This document shows positions 39,669 through 49,225 of a DNA stretch of 64,000 nucleotides, one piece after another. The notes under the pieces are model-generated. The model was not told the origin of the DNA. It did no database searches and was given only the letters and a program-made list of their open reading frames with translations. The first letter of the stretch is position 1; every line of letters begins with the position of its first letter. Source of the stretch: Ampullaceana balthica (Eukaryota > Mollusca > Gastropoda > Lymnaeidae); assembly GCA_944989445.1 (NCBI GenBank), contig CALYLW010000977.1, positions 124,001 to 188,000 on the forward strand, read 5' to 3'. The translations under genes and the position numbers were made by a program.

Positions 39669-41570
39669 CACTCATGTTGTCAGTAACAACTCAGTGACCA
39701 TTCATGTTGTCAGTAACAGCTCAGTGCACCACTCATGTTGTCAGTAACAGCTCAGTGCACCACTCATGTTGTCAGTAACAGCTCAGTGCACCACTCATGT
39801 TGTCAGTAACAACTCAATGCACCACTCATGTTGTCAGTAACAACTCAGTGCACCACTCATGTTGTCAGTAACAACTCAGTGCACCACTCATGTTATCAGT
39901 AACAACTCAGTGCATCACTCATGTTGTCAGTAACAACTCAGTGCACCACTCATGTTGTCAGTAACAACTCAGTGCACCACTCATGTTGTCAATGCACCAC
40001 TCATGTTGTCAGCAACAACTCAGTGCACCACTCATGTTGTCAGTGCACCACTCATGTTGTCAGTAACAACTCAATGCACCACTCATGTTGTCAGTAACAA
40101 CTCAGTGCACCACTCATGTTGTCAGTAACGTCTCAGTGCACCACTCATGTTGTCAGTAACAACTCAGTGCACCTCTCATGTTGTCATTAACAACTCAGTG
40201 CAACACTCATGTGTTCAATGCACCACTCATGTTGTCAGTAACAACTCAGTGCATCACTCATGTTGTCAGTAACAACTCAGTGCACCACTCATGTTGTCAG
40301 TAACAACTCAGTGCACCACTCATGTTGTCAGTAACAACTCAGTGCACCACTCATGTTGTCAGTAACAGCTCAGTGCACCACTCATGTTGTCAGTAACAGC
40401 TCAGTGCACCACTCATGTTGTCAGTAACAACTCAGTGCACCACTCATGTTGTCAGTAACAACTCAGTGCACCACTCATGTTGTCAGTAACAGCTCAGTGT
40501 ACTACTCATGTTGTGAGTAACACTCAGTGCACCACTCATGTTGTCAGTAACAACTCAGTGCACCACTCATGTTGTCAGTAACAGCTCAGTGCACTACTCA
40601 TGTTGTCAGTAACAACTCAGTGCATCACTCATGTTGTCAGTAACAGCTCAGTGCACTACTCATGTTGTGAATAACACTCAGTGCACCACTCATGTTGTCA
40701 GTAACAACTCAGTGCACCTCTCATGTTGTCAGTAACGTCTCAGTGCACCACTCATGTTGTCAGTAACAACTCAGTGCACCACTCATGTTGTCAGTAACAA
40801 CTCAGTGCACCACTCATGTTGTCAGTAACAACTCAGTGCACCACTCATGTTGTCATTAACAACTCATTGCACCACTCATGTTGTCAGTAACAACTCAGTG
40901 CACCACTCATGTTGTCAGTAACAACTCAGTGCACCACTCATGTTGTCAGTAACAACTCAGTACAGAACTCATGTTGTCAGTAACAACTCAGTGCACCACT
41001 CATGTTGTCAGTAACAACTCAGTGCACCACTTATGTTGTAAGTAACAACTCAGTGCACCACTCATGTTGTCAGTAACAGCTCAGTGCACCACTCATGTTG
41101 TCAGTAACTTCTCAGTGCACCTCTCGTGTTGTCAGTAACAACTCAGTGCATCACTCATGTTGTCAGTAACAACTCAGTGCACCACTCATGTATTCAGTAA
41201 CAACTCAGTGCACCACTCATGTTGTCAGTAACAACTCAGTGCACCACTCATGTTGTCAGTAACAACTCAGTGCACCACTCATGTTGTCAGTAACAACTCA
41301 GTGCACCACTCATGTTGTCAATAACAACTCAGTGCACCACTCATGTTGTCAGTAACAACTCAGTGCACCACTCATGTTGTCAGTAACAACTCAGTGCACC
41401 ACTTATGTTGTCAGTAACAACTCAGTGCACCACTCATGTTGTCAGTAACAACTCAGTGCACCACTCATGTTGTCAGTAGCAACTATCGCGATCTCTTAGT
41501 TTAGTTAACCAAAGTACTTTGTCCACATGGTTCTCACAATATTTAATAGGGACCAACCGGATGTGGATTA

Positions 41571-41702
41571 ATCATTGAGTGTATATTTGTATTAATCCTG
41601 GAGTGTACATGTGGATTAATCCTGGAGTGTACATGTGGATTAATCCTGGAGTGTACTTGTGGATTAATCAATGAGTGTACATGTGGATTAATCCTGGAGT
41701 GT
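41571..41702. repeat. 24-bp minisatellite, proximal part, about 5.5 copies
   Basis: The unit is TGTACATGTGGATTAATCCT followed by GGAG. The array is cut at 41702 by a LINE insertion and continues at 42437. Confidence 0.93.
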
Positions 41703-42436
41703 TAGTTAGTTAGTTATTTCCTCTCGGGCTGAAGATGGCACATAGGGCAGAAGTCATTGATTTCCATTTACGACGATCCGTCGCCAATTGTATTAGGTCT
41801 TGATTATTTAATTGACCCAGGGTTGTGATTTCTCTTTTGATTGTTCTACGTAGGGTTTCCTTTGGTCTTCCTTGTTTCCTTTTGCCTTTTGGTGTCCTGA
41901 CGGGGGAGTCTTCTCTCGTCCATTCGAAGGACATGACCGATATAATTCCAACGTATTCTCCTTATAAAAGTTGACACATATTCTTGGTATGTTTCTTCTC
42001 TTATTGTTTGATTTAAAATTACTCTAATTTATATTCAAAATCTTTCGGGGACATTTGTTTTCGAAGCCAACTATTTTCTTTTCTAAACTTGAGTGGATTT
42101 CCAGCTTTCTCATCCATATGTTAGTACAGGGATTACGCAAGAGTTGAATAGCCTAAGTTTTATATGTTTGCTAAGTGTCTTTGATCTCCAAATATTTGTA
42201 AGTTTGTTAAAAGCACTTGACGCCAACGCAATTCGAGTCATTATCTCTCAAGTTGCATCTCCATCATATGACACTTTGCTTCCTAAGTAAGTGAAGTTGG
42301 TTACTTTCTCTCTGGTTTGGTCATTGACTATAATATCATTGGGTTGGTCGGTGAGGTCCATGATTGTTGTGTTGGTTGTGTTTATTTGAAGACCAATTTG
42401 GTTCGAAAAGTGCTGGAGACGTTCCGTTTTTTCTTG
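41703..42436 (-). mobile_element. 5'-truncated LINE (non-LTR retrotransposon), reverse transcriptase C-terminal end
   Basis: The minus strand encodes the end of a non-LTR retrotransposon polyprotein in pieces. 42436-42248 contains 'RLQHFSNQIGLQINT' and 'VTNFTYLGSKVS', the YLGS motif after the palm/thumb region. About 42250-41935 is frameshifted and includes 'LTNIWRSKTLS' and 'YIGHVLRMDE'. 41934-41710 contains 'GRPKETLRRTIKREI' and 'RRKWKSMTSALC', the usual tail with tryptophan and ALC. The 3' end is a (TAAC)3-type repeat at 41702-41713. The upstream endonuclease and catalytic YADD part are missing, so it is a dead 734-bp insertion. The clade is uncertain. It interrupts the 24-bp array. Confidence 0.85.
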
Positions 42437-42905
42437 GGTGTACATGTGGATTAATCCTGGAGTGTACATGTGGATCAATCCTGGAGTGTACATGTGGTTC
42501 AATCCTTCACTGTACATGTGGAGTAATCCTGGAGTGTACATGTGGATTAATCATTGAGTGTACTTGTGGATTAATCATTGAGTGTACATGTGGATTAATC
42601 ATGGAGTGTACATGTGGATTAATCATGGAGTGTACATGTGGATTAATCCTGGAGTGTACATGTGGATTAATCCTGGAGTGTACATGTGGATTAATCATTG
42701 AGTGTACATGTGGATTAATCGTTGAGTGTACATGTGGATTAATCAGTGAGTGTACATGTGGATTAATCCTTGAGTGTATATGTGGATTAATCATTCAGTG
42801 TATATTTGGATTAATCCTGGAGTGTATATGTGGATTAATCCTGGAATGTACATGGGGATTAATAATTGAGTGTATATGTGCATCAATCCTGGATATAGAT
42901 ATGGA
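42437..42905. repeat. 24-bp minisatellite, distal part, about 19 copies
   Basis: Same unit as 41571-41702, with CATTGAG, CATGGAG and CTGGAG variants. Being divisible by three, it gives a repetitive plus frame (ECTCGLIL) and a minus frame (HSMINPHV) that I do not treat as genes. Confidence 0.95.
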
Positions 42906-43234
42906 TTTATCCTGGATTCCTAGTATATTTGTGCCACTATCCATTAAATATTCCCTACCTCTTGCTTACAAGTGAGAGAAGTTTGAATTGAAACTTGAGA
43001 AATTTTGATAATTTATTACTTGATATCAATTGTTTAATTGGGTCTGAGCGGAGACCTTAAAACACGTGACTATCACCTTCTTTCACTCGAAACACAGACA
43101 CACACACAAAAGACATAAAGGACAATACATGCCCATACATAAACAAACATATACTAAAAGTTAAACATATATTGATATATACAATATACACACAGACATT
43201 TCCGATATACTCATTCCTGAGCTAGAACTCAAAA
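42906..43234. other. Unassigned sequence
   Basis: Unique AT-rich DNA with CACACA-rich stretches at 43090-43200. No gene seen. Confidence 0.35.
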
Positions 43235-43495
43235 TGCCAACACTGTCAAACATGTGCACAGATACAAAAGTTTGCACACACTGTCACACATGTGCACAGA
43301 TACAAAAGTTTGCACACACTGTCACACATGTGCACAGATACAAAAGTTTGCACAATCTGTCACACATTTGCGACACAAAAGTTTGCACACACTGTCACAC
43401 ATGTGGACAGACACACAAGTTTGCACACACTGTCACACATGTGCACAGATACAAAAGATTGCACACTCTGTCACACATGTGCACAGTTAAAAAAG
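43235..43495. repeat. 38-bp minisatellite, about 7 copies
   Basis: The unit begins TTTGCACACACTGTCACACA and continues TGTGCACAGATACAAAAG. One copy is shortened (ATTTGCGACAC, near 43368). Confidence 0.92.
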
Positions 43496-43658
43496 GTTTA
43501 CACATTAGTATAGTTTGCCACACATTCCCCTATTTTTTGAAAGAATGTCGAGTAATGTCCGGGCAAGTAGCCAACTAGATGAATGTTTTTCAGCCGGTAC
43601 GTCACAACGTCGACCTTGACACATGTAAGACACGGGCGTGTTGTTGATAGTTGAGAAT

Positions 43659-43750
43659 GTCAATGCTGCTGCTGGGGCTGCTGCTGGTGGTGGTGCTGCT
43701 GCTGGTGGTGGTGCTGCTGCTGGTGGTGGTGCTGCTGCTGCTGGTGTCGT
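43659..43750. repeat. CTG/GGT triplet-based repeat
   Basis: About four copies of an 18-bp GCTGCTGCTGGTGGTGGT unit with edge variants. The minus strand would encode Gln/His runs. No surrounding gene was seen. Confidence 0.9.
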
Positions 43751-43855
43751 TTTTTCAGCCTTAATTGTAAGACAGTTAATAACGCTTTTGTTTTTGTTTT
43801 AAATATAAGTACGCCATGCAATTCATCTTAACATGATCTTATTTCTATGATAAGG

Positions 43856-44317
43856 TATAGCTCTGGTATGTTGGTTGGGGGGGGGGCTAGCTCTGGTATG
43901 TTGGTTTGGGGGGGCCCTAGCTCTGTTATGTTGGTTTGGGGGGCCCTAGCTCTGGTATGTTTGTTTGGGGGGCCCTAGCTCTGGTATGTTGGTTTGGGGG
44001 CCCTAACTCTGGTATGTTGGTTGGGGGCCCTAGCTCTGGTATGTTGGTTTTGGGGGCCCTAGCTCTGGTATGTTGGTTTTTGGGGCCCTAGCTCTGATAT
44101 GTTGGTTTTGGGGGCCCTAGCTCTGGTATGTTGGTTTGGGGGGCCTTAGCTCTGGTATGTTGGTTTGGGGGGCCTAGATCTTGTATGTTGGTTTGGAGGG
44201 CCTTAGCTCTGGTATGTTGGTTTGGGGGGCCCTAGCTCTGGTATGTTGTTTTGGGGGCCCTAGCTCTGGTATGTTGGTTGGGGGACCCTAGCTCTGGAAT
44301 GTTGGTTTGGGGGGCCT
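43856..44317. repeat. G-rich minisatellite of about 28 bp, about 16 copies
   Basis: The unit is CTAGCTCTGGTATGTTGG followed by TT, a G-run of 4 to 9, and CC. Length varies with the G-run. Confidence 0.94.
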
Positions 44318-44761
44318 GATACTTCTGATGCTCATTTGAAATAACCATTACCACTACTACTACAGTGAACATACAACCTTCTAAACAAGCCCTTAACTTC
44401 GGTTTTTATCATAGTTAGAGAAAAGGGGGTGAAGGGGTTGGAGTTTCACCACAGTAACATGAACACCACAGTAACATGAACACCACTGTAACATGAACAC
44501 CACAGTAACATGAACACCGTGGTTACATGAACTGTTTGTTAATGTCCCTACAATCATTGTTTGTTACTGGGGGAAACAATTAACTCCTTCTCTTGATGTA
44601 CTAAGAAAGATAACTCGTGCACCTAGTCTCATAAAGGAAAATAACGCATCAACTTAGTGTCCAAAGGAATATAACTCCTGCGTGACACACAGAACGCCTG
44701 AATCCATGACTCCGAGATGACGTCCAATATTTTCATCGATAAAGTCAAACAAACTAAACTC
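44318..44761. other. Unassigned sequence with an 18-bp repeat
   Basis: 44447-44525 contains about four copies of CACCACAGTAACATGAA. The rest is unique with no recognised gene. Confidence 0.5.
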
Positions 44762-45437
44762 CCTTGTGTCTCTATGTCACTCACCTTGTGTCTCTATGTC
44801 AGTCACCTTGTGTCTCTGTGTCACTAGCCTTGTGTCTCTGTGTCACTCACCTTGTGTCTCTGTGTCACTAGCCTTGTGTCTCTGTGTCACTCACCTTGTG
44901 TCTCAATGTCACTCACCTTGTGTCTCTGTGTCATTCACCTTGTGTCTCTATGTCACTCACCTTGTGTCTCTGTGTCACTCACCTTGTGTCTCTGTGTCAT
45001 TCACCTTGTGTCTCTGTGCCATTCACCTTGTATCTCTGTGTCACTCACCTTGTATCTCTGTGTCATTCACCTTGTGTCTGTGTCACTCACCTTGTGTCTC
45101 TGTGTCACTCACCTTGTGTCTCTGTGTCATTCACCTTGTGTGTCTGTGTCACTCACATTGTGTCTCTGTGTCATTCACCTTGTGTCTCTGTGTCACTCAC
45201 CTTGTGTCTCTGTGTCATTCACCTTGTGTCTTTGTGTCATTCACCTTGTGTGTCTGTGTCACTCACCTTGTGTCTCTGTGTCACTCACCTTGTATCTCTG
45301 TGTCACTCACCTTGTGTCTCTGTGTCATTCACCTTGTGTCTGTGTCACTCACCTTATGTCTCTGTGTCACTCACCTTGTGTCTCTGTGTCATTCACCTTG
45401 TGTGTCTGTGTCACTCACCTTGTGTCTCTGTGTCAGT
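44762..45437. repeat. 22-bp minisatellite, about 30 copies
   Basis: The unit is CACTCACCTTGTGTCTCTGT plus GT. Variants are CATTCACC, CACTAGCC and TATCTCTG; a few copies lack two bases (near 45079 and 45341). All plus frames are open, as three units make 22 codons without stops. Confidence 0.96.
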
Positions 45438-45844
45438 TAGGAACCAAAACGTTGCCTCTATATAACACATTATTTCACATTTGTGAATACATCGACACTT
45501 TTCTATCCACCCCCAGCATTTTAATCTTTTCCTAAATTTCATGTATTTTTAAAAAAATTTACTTGCATTTGTTACGAATTTAATCCGTTCTTAAGAAACG
45601 TCGTAACCTGAAGTACTGTACGCACAGTGCTTTAAACAATTGTAACAATTAATGACATAACAAGTATTTAAAAAACAAACAAACAATTTGCTACCCCATG
45701 GAAAAGTTTAATAAGAGGTAAAGAAGACGGAATAACCCGTAATATTATTTTTATATTTTTTATGCGTGTTCGTAATCACGAAACAGCGTAAAATCGGGAC
45801 CGTCGTAACCCGAGGACTCCCTGTATACATGTACGAACGTTCCT
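45438..45844. other. Unassigned sequence with a dispersed segment shared with the hAT family
   Basis: 45680-45832 resembles 1130-1285 and, inverted, 59375-59540. Shared blocks are TTACCCCATGGAAAA, ACGAAACAGCGTAA and CGTCGTAACCCGAGGACT, ending CCCTGTATA. A partial repeat of that end (CGTCGTAACCTGAAGTA) lies at about 45600. This may be a separate mobile element present in both contexts. Confidence 0.5.
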
Positions 45845-46391
45845 TGTATTTGTGTGATTTTTACTTGTATTTGTGTGATTGTTACTTGTATTTGTGTGAT
45901 TGTTACTTGTATTTGTGTGGTGTTTACTTGTATTTGTGTGATTGTTACTTGTATTTGTGTGATTGTTACTTGTATTTGTGTGATTTTTTCTTGTATTTGT
46001 GTGATTGTTACTTGTATTTGTGTGATTGTTACTTGTATTTGTGTGATAGTTACTTGTATTTGTGTGATTGTAACTTGTATTTGTGTGATTGTAATGTGTA
46101 TTTGTGTGATTGTTACTTGTATTTGTGTGATTGTTACATGTATTTGTGTGATTGTTACTTGTATATGTGTGATTGTTACTTGTATATATGTCATTGTTAA
46201 TTGTATTTTTGTGATTGTTACATGTATATGTGTGATTGTTACTTGTATATGTGTGATTGTTACTTGTATATGTGTGATTGTTACATGTATTTATGTGATT
46301 GTTACATGTATTTGTATGATTGTTACTTGTATATGTGGGATTGTTACTTGTATATTTGTGATTGTTACTTGTATATTTGTGATTGTTACTG
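45845..46391. repeat. 21-bp minisatellite, about 26 copies
   Basis: The unit is TTGTATTTGTGTGATTGTTA plus C. Copies in the right half change to TATATGTGTG. It is divisible by three, so several frames are open on both strands. Confidence 0.95.
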
Positions 46392-46404
46392 TTGTTGTGT
46401 CCAG

Positions 46405-46509
46405 GAGGTGGACCAATCTTGCAGCGTTATTTACGAGGCTATTAATAGTAACAACAACAATGGCTGCCAGACAGAAATGCTGTTAGTGTACCAGTTGGCA
46501 CAGTGTTGA
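46405..46509 (+). CDS. Candidate terminal coding exon of an unknown host gene
   Basis: A pyrimidine-rich stretch and GTGTCCAG (ending 46404) resemble a splice acceptor. From there one frame reads 'EVDQSCSVIYEAINSNNNN' and then 'GCQTEMLLVYQLAQC' before TGA at 46507-46509. The composition looks protein-like and is unrelated to the adjacent array. A donor-like CAG/GTAAGC lies just downstream at 46530-46536, so the real exon may extend past the stop or the match may be chance. I do not recognise the protein. Other frames stop early. This is the best host-exon candidate in the window but is unproven. Confidence 0.3.
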   Translation, partial: EVDQSCSVIYEAINSNNNNGCQTEMLLVYQLAQC

Positions 46510-46658
46510 CATTCCTCCATGTTACGTCAGTCAGGTAAGCACCGCCGACTTGTCTTACAACAACGACCTTGTGCAGACGTGCAGACGGTCAAAGGTGGAA
46601 AGTTTACATTGTGGAGCAGAGGTTCTCAAACGTAGACATACCTCACGAGGATCATCTC

Positions 46659-46735
46659 ATTAAGCTGTCCAGCAGTGTTCAAATTGTCTTCTTGACCAAC
46701 CTAAACCTTCATTAAGCTTTCCAGCAATGTCCGAA
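46659..46735. repeat. 52-bp minisatellite, left part (about 1.5 copies)
   Basis: The unit contains TTCATTAAGCTTTCCAGCAA and GTCTTCTTGACCAACC. The array is broken at 46735 by the 5.8 kb transposon and continues at 52531. Confidence 0.88.
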
Positions 46736-46841
46736 GGGGCCGTCCATAAATGACGTCACGCAATTTTTGCCGATTTTTGACCTCGTCACGCGTCGTCACA
46801 AAAAGTTAGACACCCCCTCTAAAAATACGTCACAAAGCTTT

Positions 46842-47147
46842 TGTAACTATTTCTATATGTAACTCTTTATGTAGGCGTTCTCACAGTACATAATCTTGTG
46901 CACAATAATTCACTGAAGAATTCGTTTATCCAAAACAACTTTAATTTATATATATTATGTACACACAGATATCATTTGAGGTAATATAACGTGGAAATCT
47001 TGAGGCATACACCATACATCTTTCCTCGACGGAAATCTACACACAACTGTTCGCCCAACACTTTCAACCAATAGGAATGCTCCTTTCTTCCCGCGTTTCT
47101 TATACACGTGACCTTACGTCACAAAATTATGTTAATCACATGTGACA
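46842..47147 (-). repeat. Long terminal repeat, 3' LTR of the minus-strand retrotransposon
   Basis: 306 bp, nearly identical to 50651-50959. In element orientation it begins TGTCACATGTGATTAAC and ends GTTACA. Differences from the partner are few: ATTTC against GATAA near the end and a TA-repeat length change. A purine-rich run, GAAGGAGGGGGGTGAA (47148-47163 on the minus strand), abuts it, as expected for a polypurine tract, which sets the orientation. Confidence 0.93.
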
Positions 47148-47659
47148 TTCACCCCCCTCCTTCAAAAAAAAATGTTTATGAAATACAACATTTTTGGTCT
47201 CCATAAAATCAAATCAATCTATTTCTATATTTAAATTTCAAATATTTATCATCAATGAACATTCATTTTCTTACATACAACTTCTGGATATAGAATCAAT
47301 AAGAAAAAATCTATAGGACTGCAACAGTCTAAACATTAGAAATAATGAGAAAAAATCTGTAGGATTGCAACCGTCTACCTGTGCTGAAAAAATGAAAATG
47401 GAATTTTAAACACATCTGTAATTTTGTGTAACTAAAATATTTAAACACTCAATATTATTAAAATTAACTAATAATCCAATGGAATTCAAACATTGTTCCT
47501 TGTCCATTGTTCGAAGAATAACAATATTAATATAATTACAGTCTCTGTTTGTATCCTTTAGGAATTCACAGACTAATATTAATATAGTCTCTTATTTTAT
47601 TATTTAGTAATTCACAGAATGTCTTTTTAATACAGTCTCTGGTTTTATCATTTAGGAAT

Positions 47660-47785
47660 TCACAGAATGTCTTTATTTATTGTCATTCTACTTAATATGT
47701 CTGCAACCACATTGTCCTTTCCCTTCACAGGTTTAATGTCAAATTTGTAGTCGGCTAATAGCATAGCCTAGTTCAATATAGTCAT
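47660..47785 (-). pseudogene. RNase H C-terminal remnant of Gypsy-like pol
   Basis: On the minus strand a short frame reads 'ADYKFDIKPVKGKDNVVADI' followed by 'LSR', then runs to a TGA at 47660-47662. The KGxxNxVADxLSR pattern is the conserved end of RNase H in Ty3/Gypsy polyproteins. A stop (TAG) lies just upstream of it, and the catalytic residues are missing. It identifies the element class and shows that most of pol was deleted. Confidence 0.8.
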
Positions 47786-47858
47786 TCTTCAGTTGACGAG
47801 TATGAATTCAAATCGATGGGCTTTGAATGTTTCTTCAGACTGTTAAATGTTCAATAAT

Positions 47859-48233
47859 TCACCAACCATGACTTCGATTATGTTCATTCACAATATCAAT
47901 TCCAGCATCTTGAATCAGTTTCTTAGCTTTTGAGATGTCATTTTTGCTTCCTGATAGTTCAATAGAATTTCGACCAGATGAGTCACTGTCAGAAACTTTT
48001 ATCTGAAAAATATTGTCTTTATCTGTGTCTTTGATTTTGCTTAATACACAACCAATTGTTCTTCCTAATTCAGATGATTTCACACAAATGGTTTCAGATT
48101 CACTAGTACCATCTTTATCTCTGGTACTATGGTTTTCATCCCTTTTACCATATACTTGATTTTTAATAGTGGCTAAAGTGTCACTAGTTTCTGTCTGTGC
48201 TCGATTTAACTTTATTATTTTTCTATCATTCAT
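47859..48233 (-). CDS. Second ORF of the LTR element, KH-like domain protein (124 aa)
   Basis: The ATG overlaps the TGA of gag by four bases (ATGA at 48233-48230), an arrangement that would allow reinitiation. The first 50 residues are charged and polar. About residues 50-110 resemble a KH domain: 'SSELGRTIGCVLSKIKD', then an 'IKVSDSDS' strand, 'NSIELSGS', and a helix 'ISKAKKLIQD'. The GxxG loop is degenerate (GCVL after I). KH domains bind single-stranded nucleic acid, so an RNA-binding role is a reasonable inference. The ORF is uninterrupted, while gag upstream is frameshifted. KH assignment is by pattern only. Confidence 0.6.
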   Translation of the reverse strand: MNDRKIIKLNRAQTETSDTLATIKNQVYGKRDENHSTRDKDGTSESETICVKSSELGRTIGCVLSKIKDTDKDNIFQIKVSDSDSSGRNSIELSGSKNDISKAKKLIQDAGIDIVNEHNRSHGW

Positions 48234-49225
48234 GTCTTGGTTTTCATTCTTTCTCCATGATTGAATTGATGATCATAATTTCTTTTTCTGGAGTCAAAAT
48301 TGTATTTGCCTCTCCATGATCTTCTGCTTTGATTATAATCTCTATTTATGGAATTATGATTATTTCTTTCTCTCCATGATTGTCTTTCTTGATCATAATC
48401 TCTGTGTCTGGAATTATGATTATATTTTTCTCTCCATAATTGTCTATCTTGATCATAATCTCTATGTTTGGAATTATGATATTTTTCTTTCCATGCTTGT
48501 CTACCTTTGTTTTCAAAGTGATCTTGTCTTGATTTTTCTTCTGTTTTCTTTCTTATAGGGCTGCCATTAGGTGACACCCTATTTGGTTGTCCTTTATTGT
48601 GGTAACACTGCTTCGCCATATGTCCTGGCTTGTTACAGTACCAGCAAATAGTTTGTCTGTTGCCTTGGTTTGGCAGACTCTGGTTTCTCATACCTTGCCT
48701 TTTTTCTTGACTTTTAATTTGTATTGCTGCAAATATGTCTTGTCTCTTATCCATTTCCACATTCGGATGAGAGTCTTTGAATGTTCGTAATGCATTTGTT
48801 AGCTCTGCTTGAGTACGAACTTTCTTGTCAGTTAAATATGTGAATAGAGTTGGTGTTGCATTTTCTAAAAACTTGTCAATTAACACCATGTCTAGTATGG
48901 CCTTTGGATTGCTCGTATCTATTGCTGTCAGTTCCAGCCATTTTGTTAGTTTGACTTGTGCTTCATGTACTATGATCTGTGGATCTTTGTCCATCTTGAT
49001 TCTCATTTCATGAAATTCTCTTCTATAATCATTTTCTGACTTTCCAAAATGACATAGAAGTGCCTTTTTGACATTCTTATATATGCTTTTGTCTTCTTTG
49101 GCTATACTGTTATAAGCTTCAAATGCTTCTCCAGTTAATTGAGTCATCAGTTGTGCTGGCCAATCTTCTTCATTATAGCCTTTCATAGCCATTATGGATT
49201 CGAAATAATCCAGATAAACATCCAT
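48230..49225 (-). CDS. gag: Gag, capsid and zinc-knuckle part (331 aa open frame)
   Basis: Residues 1-160 have the look of a retrotransposon capsid: 'YLDYFESIMAMKGYNEEDWP' near the start, then a run of helices. A CCHC zinc knuckle follows at about residues 194-207 (CWYCNKPGHMAKQC, pattern CX2CX4HX4C). The tail is basic and built of four diverged 20-residue repeats around 'HRDYDQDRQLWREKY'. The natural start is further upstream at 49788, with a frameshift near 49250, so the ATG at 49225 is only the first in this frame. Gag packages the element RNA into particles. The stop overlaps the next ORF. Confidence 0.88.
   Translation of the reverse strand: MDVYLDYFESIMAMKGYNEEDWPAQLMTQLTGEAFEAYNSIAKEDKSIYKNVKKALLCHFGKSENDYRREFHEMRIKMDKDPQIIVHEAQVKLTKWLELTAIDTSNPKAILDMVLIDKFLENATPTLFTYLTDKKVRTQAELTNALRTFKDSHPNVEMDKRQDIFAAIQIKSQEKRQGMRNQSLPNQGNRQTICWYCNKPGHMAKQCYHNKGQPNRVSPNGSPIRKKTEEKSRQDHFENKGRQAWKEKYHNSKHRDYDQDRQLWREKYNHNSRHRDYDQERQSWRERNNHNSINRDYNQSRRSWRGKYNFDSRKRNYDHQFNHGERMKTKT

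Larger units (their letters stand above)
24018..41480. repeat. 17.5 kb satellite-like array of a 31-bp unit with higher-order repeats
   Basis: The unit is CAGTAACAACTCAGTGCACC followed by ACTCATGTTGT, roughly 560 copies. A 20-bp form (CAGTGCACCACTCATGTTGT) recurs. Variants include GCATCAC, GTAACGTCTC, GTAACAGCTC, CATATTGTC, ACTACTC...TTGTGAGTAACACTC and CATGTGTTCAATG. Blocks of variants repeat: 24691-25780 recurs at offset 1070, and from about 27.4 kb the pattern recurs with a period near 2.8 kb. Three units are 93 bp and stop codons fall in every frame, so the array is nearly free of open frames between 24.3 and 37.4 kb. Confidence 0.98.

Noticed and set aside
24018..41480. CRISPR array
   Set aside because: Repeats are directly adjacent with no unique spacers, the unit varies freely, and the surroundings are eukaryotic transposons.
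41700..41715. Telomere-like TTAG repeat
   Set aside because: Only three copies, and it is the 3' tail of the LINE fragment in reverse orientation.
43659..43750. Coding polyglutamine tract
   Set aside because: No extended open frame or splice context around the CTG/GGT run.
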